From Microbacterium candidum (GTDB lineage Bacteria > Actinomycetota > Actinomycetes > Actinomycetales > Microbacteriaceae), in assembly GCF_030315975.1 (NCBI RefSeq), contig NZ_JASXSZ010000006.1, positions 212,702 to 276,701 of the forward strand: DNA of 64,000 bases, read 5' to 3'. How positions within the stretch are numbered: position 1 is the stretch's first letter; each line of letters begins with the position of its first letter. The position numbers and the translations under genes are program-made. This document shows positions 7,506 through 15,898 of this stretch, one piece after another. The notes under the pieces are model-generated. The model was not told where the DNA came from. It ran no database searches and saw only the letters and a program-made list of their open reading frames with translations.

Positions 7506-9419
7506 TCAGGCCAGCGCGTGGGCGGTGAGCCGCTCCAGGGTCGTCATGCCGTCACGCGACAGGATCGACTCGAGGTGGCCCTGCACCGAGGCGAACCCCG
7601 GTCCCCGGAGGGCATAGACGTCGCCGGTCGCGTCGGCGGCCACCTCTGCCTCCCCGACCTGGGTCGTGCCCGGGGAGACGCGCGCCGTGAAGGTGTTGTA
7701 GAAGCCGATGGATGCCGGTATCCCGAAGACGTCCACGGTCTTCTGCAGGCCCTGGTGCGGCGCGTCCAGCGGAGCCAGGTCGATGCCGAACGAGTCAGCG
7801 AGGATCTGGTGGCTGAGGCACACGGCCAGCAGCGGGGCGCCCGCCGAACGACGACGCGCCACGACCTCGCGCATGCGACGGATGCGGGCACTCGACGAAT
7901 CGCGGGGGTCGCCGGGGCCCGGCCCCGCGACGACCAGGTCGACCGCATCGATGTCGGCATCGGCGACCTCCGCCCACGGGGCGATCCGGACGTCGAGACC
8001 GAGATGGCGCAGCTGATGGGCGAGCATCGTCGTGAATCGATCCTCCGCGTCGACCACGAGCGCCGTGCGGCCTGCGAACGGGCCGGAGCCGTCGGCATCC
8101 TGCGGGTTGAGCCAGAAGGCGGCCAGCCTGGCGTTGCGCGAGGCCAGCAGTCGGGCGATCTCCGGGTCGTCGCCGAGGAGCGCGCGGTGGCCGCTCGGTG
8201 CGTCCTCGTCGAGCTCCGCCTCATGCCGCTCCGCGGCGGTGTCACGCGCGACGGCGCCGATCGCGCCGAGGACGCCCGCCGCCTTGCCGTGGGTTTCGCC
8301 GACTTCGCCGTACGGGTCGGAGTGGCGCACGAGCGTCGCTCCGACGGGAACACGCAGGCGCCCGTCGACGAGATATGCCGTGCGGATGAGGATCGGGGCG
8401 TCGAGATCATGGGTCGGCTCGCCGACGGCCAGCGTGTCACGCGGGGTGAACAGCGCGGCGACCCCCGAGTAATAGCCGCGCGGGCTCGTCTCGTGCCGCG
8501 CGATGACGGTGCACGCGTTCTGCATCGGCGAGCCGGTGACGGTCGGGGCGAACATCGTCTCGCGCAGGATGTCGCGCGGGTCGAGTCGGCTGCGACCGCG
8601 CAGCATGTACTCGGTGTGGGTGAGGCGCGACATCTCCTTGAGATGCGGGCCCGTGATGCGGCCGCCGTCCGAGCAGACGGCGCTCATCATCTTGAGCTCC
8701 TCGTCGACGACCATGAAGAGCTCCTCGGTCTCCTTGGTCGATTCCAGGAACTCCGTCAGCGTCTCGGCCGTCGCGCCCCCCGCGGGGTGGCGGAACGTGC
8801 CGGAGATCGGGTTCATCGTGACGACGCCGTCGCGTGCGCTGACATGGGCTTCGGGGCTCGCGCCGACGGCGATGTGACCGGGTGTGATGACCGCGAATGT
8901 CCAGTACGCGCCGCGCTCGTGCTCGAGGAGCGCCCGGAACCACGTCAGGGCGGCGACGCGGGGGTCCGCATCCACCCCCGCCGTGAAGTCGCGGCGGATG
9001 ACGAAGTTCGCGCCCTCGCCGCGGCCGATCTCGTCCGCGATGACACGGCGGACGATCTCGGCGTACTCCTCGTCGCCGATGTCGAATCCGGGATCGGCGA
9101 GCGGGATGGGCGCCGTCGGGAGCTGGGCGAGGACCTCCACGCGGGGGAGGGATACATGCGACGACACGACGAGGCACCGCAGCGGCGCAGCGTCGTCGTG
9201 ACTGGCGAAACCGCGCTCGCGGACCTGGCGGTACGGCACGAGCGCGAGCACTTCGCGCGGAGTCCCCGCGGTTTCCGAGCTCGTCGAGGGGTCGATGAGG
9301 GGGATGTCGGCGAGGAGCTCGACATCGACGACGTCGCCGGTGAGGAGCTCGACGGTGTCGGGGTCGCGCGCGATCAGGGCGAAGGGGGCGTCGCTCGCGA
9401 CGAGATCAGTGAGGGTCAA
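7506..9419 (-). CDS. anthranilate synthase, fused TrpE-TrpG (PhzE-like)
   Basis: A 637-residue fusion. The first 430 or so residues are a chorismate-binding domain (GVVTMNPISGTFRHP, KEMSRLTHTEYMLRG, FAPTVTGSPMQNACTVI, GYYSGVAALF); the last 190 are a class I glutamine amidotransferase with nucleophile Cys in LLAVCLSHQIL (about 534) and His/Glu in VQGHLESIL (about 615-617). Fusion order and the SHQ/GHLES motifs are PhzE-like, a family that includes both phenazine/aminodeoxyisochorismate and tryptophan enzymes. The upstream tandem-Trp leader argues for anthranilate and tryptophan synthesis. Start: TTG at 9419 with GGAAGAG close by; a TTG at 9461 sits against the terminator and is less likely. 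Confidence 0.82.
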   Translation of the reverse strand: MTLTDLVASDAPFALIARDPDTVELLTGDVVDVELLADIPLIDPSTSSETAGTPREVLALVPYRQVRERGFASHDDAAPLRCLVVSSHVSLPRVEVLAQLPTAPIPLADPGFDIGDEEYAEIVRRVIADEIGRGEGANFVIRRDFTAGVDADPRVAALTWFRALLEHERGAYWTFAVITPGHIAVGASPEAHVSARDGVVTMNPISGTFRHPAGGATAETLTEFLESTKETEELFMVVDEELKMMSAVCSDGGRITGPHLKEMSRLTHTEYMLRGRSRLDPRDILRETMFAPTVTGSPMQNACTVIARHETSPRGYYSGVAALFTPRDTLAVGEPTHDLDAPILIRTAYLVDGRLRVPVGATLVRHSDPYGEVGETHGKAAGVLGAIGAVARDTAAERHEAELDEDAPSGHRALLGDDPEIARLLASRNARLAAFWLNPQDADGSGPFAGRTALVVDAEDRFTTMLAHQLRHLGLDVRIAPWAEVADADIDAVDLVVAGPGPGDPRDSSSARIRRMREVVARRRSAGAPLLAVCLSHQILADSFGIDLAPLDAPHQGLQKTVDVFGIPASIGFYNTFTARVSPGTTQVGEAEVAADATGDVYALRGPGFASVQGHLESILSRDGMTTLERLTAHALA

Positions 9420-9467
9420 CGTCTCTTCCGTTCGTGCTCGGATCTCGGAGCGGCCGCCCAAACGACA

Positions 9468-9488
9468 AGACCGCCCCGGGGGCGGTCT
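9468..9488 (-). terminator. trp leader attenuator terminator
   Basis: On the minus strand, agaccgcccc pairs with ggggcggtct, followed by tgtcgttt, between the leader peptide and the anthranilate synthase gene. An upstream segment ggcggtgtg (within 9505-9515) can pair with cacagaccgcc at the base of this stem, giving an antiterminator. This is the classical layout of tryptophan attenuation. Confidence 0.75.
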
Positions 9489-9515
9489 GTGTCAAATGGT
9501 TCGCGAACACACCGC

Positions 9516-9551
9516 CTAGGAGGCGGGCCACCAGGAACGGTTCGCGGGCAT
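9516..9551 (-). CDS. trpL: trp leader peptide MPANRSWWPAS
   Basis: A 12-codon ORF reading ATG CCC GCG AAC CGT TCC TGG TGG CCC GCC TCC TAG: two adjacent Trp codons in an 11-residue peptide, followed by the terminator at 9468-9488 and the anthranilate synthase gene. Ribosomes stalled at the Trp pair would leave the antiterminator free. A -10-like TATCGT (9558-9563) ends 6 nt before the ATG, so the leader itself is probably translated from a leaderless transcript. Confidence 0.8.
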   Translation of the reverse strand: MPANRSWWPAS

Positions 9552-9594
9552 GCGGTCACGATATCAGGTGGGGGATGCCGATGCCCGCCGTGTG

Positions 9595-10830
9595 TCATCG
9601 CGCCCGCGCGCGCTCCAGCATCGCCGGGATGTGCCGCCACCCTCCCGCCTCGTAGCCGACCACGATGACCGCGGGGGAGCCTGCGACGAGGACGAGCCCG
9701 ACGCCGAGGGAGGCTCCGAGCTGGACCGCGACCACCGCGATGGCGAGCATGACTGCGCATCCTGCGAACATCCAGAAGTGGAACGGATCGACCTCGCGCG
9801 ACATCAGCGAGTAGATGAGGAAGAGCGCGAACTCGAACACGAGGACGGGGATCGCGACCGTCCACATCGCGAAGACCGGGGCGACGTCGCCGTGATGCGC
9901 GATCGCCTGGGCAGCGACGTGGAGCCCGGCGCCGACGGCCACGACGGACGCGAAGACGAAGAAGTGCAGGTAGCCGAACGAGAACGGGCGCGGTCTCGGC
10001 AGCGCGAGGAGGTCGGCGAACGGCGTCAGGAAGTACGTCCACCAGAGGCCGAAGACGAGCGCCGTGCCGCCGAAGGCGAGGAGGGCGGCCTCGAGACTCC
10101 AGCCGAACTCCTGGACGCCGGCGGAGATCGCGAGGATCGTCCCGAGCACGACCTCGCCGAGGGTGATGATGACCAGCAGGCCGTAGCGCTCCGCGATGTG
10201 GTGCGGGTTCCACGGGGTCCCGTTCGTCTTGCGTTCGGCGTACTTCGGGCCGAGCAGCTCGATGAGGACGCCGATCAGCAGGATCGCGATCGTCGGCCAC
10301 AGCGGCAGGTCGACGATGACGATCGCGACCCAGAACACCTGCGCGAGGGCGATGTACTTCGCGTAGGCGAGGGCGGTGGCCCGGTGCGTGGGATCGTGTT
10401 TGGCCGCCCGTAGCCACAGTGCGATCGCGGCGACGCGCATGATGACGTAGCCGGCGACGAGGACGTGGTTGTCCAGGACCTTGCCCGCGTCGATCGAGAC
10501 GAACACCGCCGGCACGCCGAGGGCGAGGATCAGGACGCCGATCATCTCGACGAGCGTCGCGATCCGGAAGAAGATGTCGTCGTTGTCGTACGCGGAGGCG
10601 AGCCACGAATAGTTGACCCAGGGGAGCATCGCGGCGAAGACGGTGAAGACGAACGCGATGATGGCCGTCCGCACGTGCCCGGCCTCGAGGTACTGCGCGG
10701 TCTGCGCCGAGACCTGGCTGAACGCCACGACGAACGTGAGGTCGAACAGCAGCTCGAGCGGGGTGGATGCGCGGTGCGCCTCGTGCGGATCGCGCCCCGT
10801 CATGCGCCCCAGGCTGTGGCTCAGGCTCAT
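9595..10830 (-). CDS. low temperature requirement protein A (LtrA) family
   Basis: A 411-residue integral membrane protein with about twelve hydrophobic segments. The LtrA signature is clear: STPLELLFDLTFVVAFSQ near the N-terminus, YGLLVIITLGEVVLGT in the middle and HFFVFASVVAVGAGLHVA later. LtrA was named from a cold-sensitive Listeria mutant; its biochemical role is unknown. Start: the -10 hexamer TACCTT (10837-10842) ends 6 nt before the ATG, so a leaderless mRNA is likely. It is divergent from ispG, the two start codons being 69 bp apart, and stands alone. Confidence 0.87.
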   Translation of the reverse strand: MSLSHSLGRMTGRDPHEAHRASTPLELLFDLTFVVAFSQVSAQTAQYLEAGHVRTAIIAFVFTVFAAMLPWVNYSWLASAYDNDDIFFRIATLVEMIGVLILALGVPAVFVSIDAGKVLDNHVLVAGYVIMRVAAIALWLRAAKHDPTHRATALAYAKYIALAQVFWVAIVIVDLPLWPTIAILLIGVLIELLGPKYAERKTNGTPWNPHHIAERYGLLVIITLGEVVLGTILAISAGVQEFGWSLEAALLAFGGTALVFGLWWTYFLTPFADLLALPRPRPFSFGYLHFFVFASVVAVGAGLHVAAQAIAHHGDVAPVFAMWTVAIPVLVFEFALFLIYSLMSREVDPFHFWMFAGCAVMLAIAVVAVQLGASLGVGLVLVAGSPAVIVVGYEAGGWRHIPAMLERARAR

Positions 10831-10898
10831 GCTGGAAAGGTACCGGGGATGCGGGCGATCAGGGCGGCACGGGGCGTGCGGGCCGTAGGCTGGGGAGC

Positions 10899-12050
10899 GT
10901 GCCAGCAGTGAATCTCGGGATGCCCCGCGTGCCGGAGGTGCTCGCGCCTCGGCGCAAGAGCCGTCAGATCAAGGTCGGGAAGGTGCTCGTCGGCGGGGAT
11001 GCGCCTGTCAGCGTGCAGTCGATGACGACGACGCCCACGACGAACATCAATGCGACGCTTCAGCAGATCGCCGAGCTCACCGCCTCCGGGTGCGAGATCG
11101 TGCGCGTCGCGGTGCCCTCGCAGGACGACGCGGACGCTCTGCCCGCCATCGCCCACAAGAGCCAGATCCCGGTGATCGCCGACATCCACTTCCAGCCCCG
11201 CTATATCTACGCGGCGATCGACGCCGGATGCGCCGCGGTGCGCGTGAACCCCGGGAACATCCGCGAGTTCGACGGCAACGTGGGCGAGATCGCGAAGGCG
11301 GCGAAGGATGCGGGCGTGTCTCTGCGCATCGGCGTGAACGCCGGCTCGCTCGACAAGCGGCTGTTGGAGAAGTACGGCAAGGCGACCCCGGAGGCGCTCG
11401 TGGAGAGCGCCGTATGGGAGGCATCCCTCTTCGAGGAGCACGACTTCCACGACTTCAAGATCTCGGTCAAGCACAACGACCCGATCGTCATGGTGAAGGC
11501 CTACCGGATGCTCGCCGAGCGCGGCGACTGGCCGCTCCACCTCGGGGTCACCGAGGCCGGGCCGGCGTTCCAGGGGACGATCAAGAGCGCGACGGCGTTC
11601 GGCATCCTGCTCGCGGAGGGCATCGGCGACACCATCCGTGTGTCGTTGTCCGCGCCGCCCGCGGAGGAGGTCAAGGTCGGTCACCAGATCCTGCAGTCGC
11701 TGAACCTCCGTGAGCGCAAGCTCGAGATCGTCTCGTGCCCGTCGTGCGGGCGCGCGCAGGTCGACGTCTACACGCTGGCCGACTCCGTCACCGAGGGGCT
11801 CAAGGACATGACCGTCCCGCTGCGCGTCGCGGTCATGGGCTGCGTCGTCAACGGCCCGGGCGAGGCCCGCGAGGCCGATCTCGGCGTCGCGTCGGGCAAC
11901 GGCAAGGGCCAGATCTTCGTCAAGGGCCAGGTCATCAAGACGGTCCCCGAGTCGGAGATCGTCGCGACCCTCATCGAGGAGGCGAACCGCCTCGCCGACG
12001 AGATGGGTCCTGACGCGAAGCCCGGCACCGCTCAGGTCGTGACCGCGTGA
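10899..12050 (+). CDS. ispG: 4-hydroxy-3-methylbut-2-en-1-yl diphosphate synthase (flavodoxin)
   Basis: A 383-residue iron-sulfur enzyme of the MEP pathway converting MEcPP to HMBPP for isoprenoids. Seen: the TIM-barrel N-terminus (SVQSMTTTPTTNINATLQQI, IPVIADIHFQPRY) and the C-terminal [4Fe-4S] cysteines in SCPSCGRAQVD and AVMGCVVNGPGEA. The GTG at 10899 is chosen because TAGGCT (10886-10891) ends 7 nt before it with no ribosome site, a leaderless start; an ATG at 10920 is less well placed. The stop overlaps the next GTG by 4 nt, so it is coupled to the editing protein. Confidence 0.95.
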   Translation: MPAVNLGMPRVPEVLAPRRKSRQIKVGKVLVGGDAPVSVQSMTTTPTTNINATLQQIAELTASGCEIVRVAVPSQDDADALPAIAHKSQIPVIADIHFQPRYIYAAIDAGCAAVRVNPGNIREFDGNVGEIAKAAKDAGVSLRIGVNAGSLDKRLLEKYGKATPEALVESAVWEASLFEEHDFHDFKISVKHNDPIVMVKAYRMLAERGDWPLHLGVTEAGPAFQGTIKSATAFGILLAEGIGDTIRVSLSAPPAEEVKVGHQILQSLNLRERKLEIVSCPSCGRAQVDVYTLADSVTEGLKDMTVPLRVAVMGCVVNGPGEAREADLGVASGNGKGQIFVKGQVIKTVPESEIVATLIEEANRLADEMGPDAKPGTAQVVTA

Positions 12051-12901
12051 CCGCGGCGACCGTCGTCACGTTCCCGTCCGGGGCCGTGACCGGGTCCGGC
12101 ACGGTCGTGCGCGTGGAGGGTGATGTCGTGGTGCTGGATGCCACGCCGTTCCACCCGGTCGATCACACCTGGCCGGACCAGCCGGGGGATGCGGGCGTCC
12201 TGCGTTCGTCGTCCGGGTCGGCTGCGGTGTCCGATACCCTGATGGCCGCCGTCTCCGACGATGGATCCTTCGCCGTCGGCGCCGACATCCCGGTCAAGCG
12301 CGGCGGTCAGGGGTGGACGTGGCTCGTCGGGCATCGTCTGGCCGATGCTGCTCCCGCATGGCTGATCCCCGGCGTCGTTGTGGAAGCCGACGTCGATGCG
12401 CCCCTGCGCGGCGGTCTCTCGCGCGGTCACACCGCGTGCCACTTGGCATCCCTCGCCCTGGACGCCGCGCTCGCTGACCTCTGGCGCAAGGAGATCCGGG
12501 TCGACCCGCTCGGCAACCCGGACTTCGAGGGGCTGGCGAATCAGTCGAGCCGCATCCATGCCGACGGCAGCGTCGACGAGTACCGGCTCGGCAAGAGCCT
12601 GCGGAAGGCGGGCTTCGATTCGGAGGGCTTCGCCGCGTCGGTCGCCGAGCGTCAGGCTCGCATCAACGAGCTGCTCGCAGGATGGGTCGCATCGGCTGCG
12701 GCGAGCCGCATCGACGTCGAAGGCCCGACGATCGTCGACCGCCGCACGTGGCGCTGCGACCTGCCGGAGGGCGAGGTCGGGTTCCTCTGCGGCGGCACGC
12801 ACGTGGCATCCCTCGCCGAATTCGCCTCGATCACCGTGTCGTTGGACCTCTCCGACCCGCAGCTGCTCGTGATGACCACGACGGCGGTGCCGGCTCAGTA
12901 G
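12047..12901 (+). CDS. AlaX-like alanyl-tRNA editing / metal-dependent hydrolase
   Basis: A 284-residue protein related to the editing domain of alanyl-tRNA synthetase. The two zinc motifs are present: HTACH in SRGHTACHLASLAL (about residue 128) and CGGTH in GFLCGGTHVASL (about 251). It should deacylate mischarged Ser- or Gly-tRNA(Ala) in trans; N-terminally it has a small beta-barrel as in AlaX. The GTG overlaps the ispG stop (GTGA), so it is translated with ispG, an unexpected pairing with no obvious metabolic logic. Confidence 0.8.
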   Translation: MTAATVVTFPSGAVTGSGTVVRVEGDVVVLDATPFHPVDHTWPDQPGDAGVLRSSSGSAAVSDTLMAAVSDDGSFAVGADIPVKRGGQGWTWLVGHRLADAAPAWLIPGVVVEADVDAPLRGGLSRGHTACHLASLALDAALADLWRKEIRVDPLGNPDFEGLANQSSRIHADGSVDEYRLGKSLRKAGFDSEGFAASVAERQARINELLAGWVASAAASRIDVEGPTIVDRRTWRCDLPEGEVGFLCGGTHVASLAEFASITVSLDLSDPQLLVMTTTAVPAQ

Positions 12902-12921
12902 TCGCACGCTGTCGGCGCGCG

Positions 12922-13557
12922 TCAGCTGATGGCGCCGCCCGGGACGGCCACGTCGTGAGCGGTGTCCAGGCTGGTGCGGATCGCGACCTCGAGCGCCGCG
13001 ACGATCGTCTCGAGCGGCAGCTCGGGCTCGCCGTGCGGCGCCTGCCCCTCGGCCCAGGGAACGTGGATGAACCCGGCACGGCGACCGTGGTCGGCGGCCC
13101 AGGCGCCCGCGTGCACGAGCACGTGGTTGCACACATACGATCCGGCGGAGAGCGACGACTCGATCGGGATGCCGAGGTCCGCCGCATCCCGCACGATCGC
13201 CTTGACGGGCAGGGTCGCGAACACCGCCGCGGGACCGCCAGGGAGCGAGGGCACGTCGACAGGCTGGTCGCCGGAGTTGTCCGGGATGCGGGCGTCGATG
13301 AGGTTGATCCCCACCCGCTCCACCGAGACCTTGGAGCGGCCGCCGGCGAGGCCGACGCAGATGACGATGTCGGGGTCGTGCGCGGCGAGCTGATCCGCGA
13401 GCCGGGACGCGGCGCCGGCGAAGGTCACTGGCAGCACGTCGACGACGAGTCGCTCGGGGCCCGCCCAACGCGAGGCGACCGATAGGACCGCGTCTCCTGA
13501 TGGGTTGACGGCGTCCGACCCGAAGGGCTCGAACCCGGTGAGCAGCACCGTCCTCAT
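12922..13557 (-). CDS. pcp: pyroglutamyl-peptidase I
   Basis: A 211-residue cysteine peptidase (family C15) that removes N-terminal pyroglutamate from peptides. The catalytic triad is in place: Glu80 (KVSVERVGIN), Cys143 (SAGSYVCNHVL) and His165 (GFIHVPWAEGQ). N-terminal TGFEPFGSDAVNPSG is the family signature. Start: TAAGGT (13564-13569) ends 6 nt before the ATG, leaderless type. It is convergent with the editing protein gene; only 20 bp separate the stops. Confidence 0.93.
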   Translation of the reverse strand: MRTVLLTGFEPFGSDAVNPSGDAVLSVASRWAGPERLVVDVLPVTFAGAASRLADQLAAHDPDIVICVGLAGGRSKVSVERVGINLIDARIPDNSGDQPVDVPSLPGGPAAVFATLPVKAIVRDAADLGIPIESSLSAGSYVCNHVLVHAGAWAADHGRRAGFIHVPWAEGQAPHGEPELPLETIVAALEVAIRTSLDTAHDVAVPGGAIS

Positions 13558-13602
13558 GATTCGACCTTACGGTGGGTCGGGGCTCCCGCTCTGCACACGC
13601 GT

Positions 13603-13616
13603 ACATCACGTGATGT
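13603..13616. promoter_or_regulatory. 14-bp palindrome acatcacgtgatgt
   Basis: A perfect palindrome followed by the related tcatgatg, between the divergent pcp and DUF1269-like genes and about 90 bp before the latter's start. Its size and symmetry suit a dimeric repressor or activator; the regulator is unknown. Confidence 0.35.
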
Positions 13617-13707
13617 TCATGATGTGCCCCACTGCTCAGTCTTCCTAGGGTCGGGGTGAAGGCGACTTCCGCCTTCGCGCGTCTATCGCCCAAGGGGGGC
13701 CACACTC

Positions 13708-14289
13708 ATGTCCGACAAGCCCGTCACCGTCGCCGTCGCCACGTATGCCGACCGCGACTCGGCCATCAAGGATTACGAGGCGATCCGCCACGTCAAGCGT
13801 GGGGGCCAGATCGATCACCTCGCGATCGCGGTGGTGGAGAAGGATGCCGACGGCCAGCTGAAGATCGACCGGCACGACACGTCGGCGCACCACCTCGCGT
13901 GGGGCGGCGCGGTCCTCGGCGCGACGCTCGCCGTCTTCGTGCCCGTCATCGGGTTCACGACGCTCGTGGGCACCGCGACCTCCGCGGGTGTCCTTGCGGG
14001 TGCCGGCGGCATCATCGGCCACTTCCACCGGAACATCCCGAAGGCCACCATCGAGGAGATGGACAAGGTGCTCCAGTCGGGTGCTGCCGGTCTCGTCGTC
14101 GTCGCCGTCAACCCGAAGGGCGCCGACATCGACGCGCTGCTGGCGGGCGCCGTGAAGAAGGTCGTGACGAACGAGGTCGCGAACGACAAGGATGCGACCG
14201 TCAGCGCGCTCGAGGCCGCATTCGAGGCGACCGATGTCCCCGACGACGCTCCTGCGGACGCCGCCGAGACCACCGACGCGACGGCCTGA
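13708..14289 (+). CDS. DUF1269-like membrane stress protein
   Basis: A 193-residue protein with an N-terminal ferredoxin-like part (VAVATYADRDSAIKDYEAI ... IDHLAIAVVEKD), a hydrophobic Gly-rich central stretch of about 45 residues (GAVLGATLAVFVPVIGFTTL, then AGVLAGAGGIIGHF) that may be a helical hairpin, a second alpha/beta part (GAAGLVVVAVNPKG) and an acidic Ala-rich tail. This matches the DUF1269 architecture; such proteins are often stress-induced, and their role is not known. AAGGGGGG precedes the ATG. It is followed by a strong hairpin. Confidence 0.65.
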   Translation: MSDKPVTVAVATYADRDSAIKDYEAIRHVKRGGQIDHLAIAVVEKDADGQLKIDRHDTSAHHLAWGGAVLGATLAVFVPVIGFTTLVGTATSAGVLAGAGGIIGHFHRNIPKATIEEMDKVLQSGAAGLVVVAVNPKGADIDALLAGAVKKVVTNEVANDKDATVSALEAAFEATDVPDDAPADAAETTDATA

Positions 14290-14361
14290 TCGCATCGCCG
14301 CGGCGGGGCCCGGGTTCCAGCGGGACGGGGCTGGCCACCCGCGTCGGCGTGATCGCATCGC

Positions 14362-14414
14362 CGCGCCGAAGCCGGTGTGCCTCCTGAACGGGGATGCACA
14401 CCGGCTTCGGCGCG
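14362..14414. terminator. long hairpin between convergent genes
   Basis: A perfect 19-bp stem (cgcgccgaagccggtgtgc and its complement) with a 15-nt loop, between the convergent DUF1269-like and ribonuclease genes; it can terminate both. Just before it, the 16-mer tgatcgcatcgccgcg occurs twice (14288-14303 and 14349-14364). Confidence 0.8.
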
Positions 14415-14434
14415 TCTGTGGCGCCGAGCGGCGG

Positions 14435-15856
14435 TCAGGGCGCCGAGAACTCCACGGACCCGGTCGCGATGTCCGCCGACAGCAGCGTGACGGTGATCTC
14501 GGTGCCTGCGGCGACGGCCGCCCCGACTCGACAGGACGCGGTCACGACCGGATCCGTCAGCTGCACGCGCGCCTTCCCTTCGAACACCTCGAGGACGACC
14601 GCCGTCAACCGCTGGCCGACGCGGTCGCGCAGGAGCGCCGCTTCGACCCGGTTGAGTGAGCCGGAGGACAGGCGCGATGAGCGGTCCGACGACTCGCGCA
14701 TGAGCGCCGGGACGGATCCGAGCGAGTCCCGCGCCCACGACGGCACGTCGGAGCCGCTCGATACCGCGGCGCACACGACGAGGCCCCAGCGGTCGACGAG
14801 CCGGCGCAGCGGCGCCGTGACGTGCGCATAGGGGGCGGCGACCGCCGCCTGGGTGGTCTCACCAGGGAGCTCGCCGTCGAAGGCGAGGTACCCCGCCCCG
14901 CGGAAGAGGGATGCCGCGGCCTGCAGCACCGCGAGCGTCTGCGGATCTTCGCGGTCGAGGCCGCGCAGGTAGTCTCCGTACCGCTGCCCGTCCGGCCAGG
15001 GCAGCCCCAGCGCGACGGTGCGCACCCGGAACGCGGACTCCGCGTCCGCGCTGGGCGCAGGCATCGTGCGCAGGATCCCGACCTTCGCATCCAGCATGAG
15101 GGATGCCGCGGCCATCCCGGTCAGCAGAGACAGCTGGGCGTTCCAGTCCTCGATCGGCAGCGGTCGGCGGCGCTCGATCCGGTACCCGCCGGAGGAATCG
15201 CGGACGATCTCCTCGTCCGGCAGATTGAGGCTCGCACCGCCCCGCAGCTTCTCCTGTTCGACCCGAACCCGCCCGATCTCGGGGAGCAGCGCGGCGGGTG
15301 AATCGGACCCGGCATCCAGCGCCGCCTGCGTCGACGGGTAGTCGAGCTGCACCCGCGAACGCACCAAGGCCCGCTCGACGCGGTGCGACGTCGAGACTCC
15401 GGACGCGTCGAGGTCGAACGTCCACACGAACGCGGGCCGGTCGACGCCCGGGAGCAGCGACGCCTTGTCTTCGCTGAGGGAGACGGGATGCAGCGGCACC
15501 GACCCGTCGGCGCCGTAGAGCGTCTGGCCGCGGCGGCGGGCCTCGGCATCCACCGCGCCGTCCGGCGCGACGAATCCCGGGACATCCGCGATCGCGTATC
15601 GCACCCGCCACCCCGACCCGTTCCGCTCGAGCTGGAACGCCTGATCGAGATCCTTCGAACCTGCAGGGTCGAGGGTCGCGAACGGGATGTCGCGCAGATC
15701 GACGTCGGGCGGGGCGTCTGTCGCCGCCTGCGCCTCGGCGAGCACGTCGGCCGGGAAGGAGTCGGGGATGCTGAGGGAGACCCGCAGCGCTGCGAGCGAC
15801 GCCGCCAGGGATCCATCGGAGGTGGACGGGGTCAGATGAGCGCGGCGCGTGGGCAC
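14435..15856 (-). CDS. RNB-domain ribonuclease (RNase II/R family)
   Basis: A 473-residue 3'-5' exoribonuclease, shorter than RNase R (about 800). The RNB catalytic core is evident: RDIPFATLDPAGSKDLDQAF holds the magnesium-binding aspartates, followed by YAIADVPGFV, SLSEDKASLLPGVDRPA and the C-terminal YAHVTAPLRRLVDRW. There is little room for the cold-shock domains in front, and only a short S1-like tail. Start: TAGGTT (15863-15868) ends 6 nt before the GTG; a leaderless transcript is likely. It is divergent from the PEP mutase-like gene, the two -10 hexamers being 17 bp apart. Confidence 0.9.
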   Translation of the reverse strand: MPTRRAHLTPSTSDGSLAASLAALRVSLSIPDSFPADVLAEAQAATDAPPDVDLRDIPFATLDPAGSKDLDQAFQLERNGSGWRVRYAIADVPGFVAPDGAVDAEARRRGQTLYGADGSVPLHPVSLSEDKASLLPGVDRPAFVWTFDLDASGVSTSHRVERALVRSRVQLDYPSTQAALDAGSDSPAALLPEIGRVRVEQEKLRGGASLNLPDEEIVRDSSGGYRIERRRPLPIEDWNAQLSLLTGMAAASLMLDAKVGILRTMPAPSADAESAFRVRTVALGLPWPDGQRYGDYLRGLDREDPQTLAVLQAAASLFRGAGYLAFDGELPGETTQAAVAAPYAHVTAPLRRLVDRWGLVVCAAVSSGSDVPSWARDSLGSVPALMRESSDRSSRLSSGSLNRVEAALLRDRVGQRLTAVVLEVFEGKARVQLTDPVVTASCRVGAAVAAGTEITVTLLSADIATGSVEFSAP

Positions 15857-15898
15857 AAGCCCAACCTAGAGCGGCCGCATCCCGTTAGCGTGGATCGG

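Noticed and set aside
7176..9668. Long plus-strand frame across the HNH and anthranilate synthase genes
   Set aside because: It crosses two real genes and the trp leader and has low-complexity composition.
14288..14364. Two copies of tgatcgcatcgccgcg as a mobile repeat
   Set aside because: Only two short copies; the GGATGC-like word bias and GC-rich composition can explain them.
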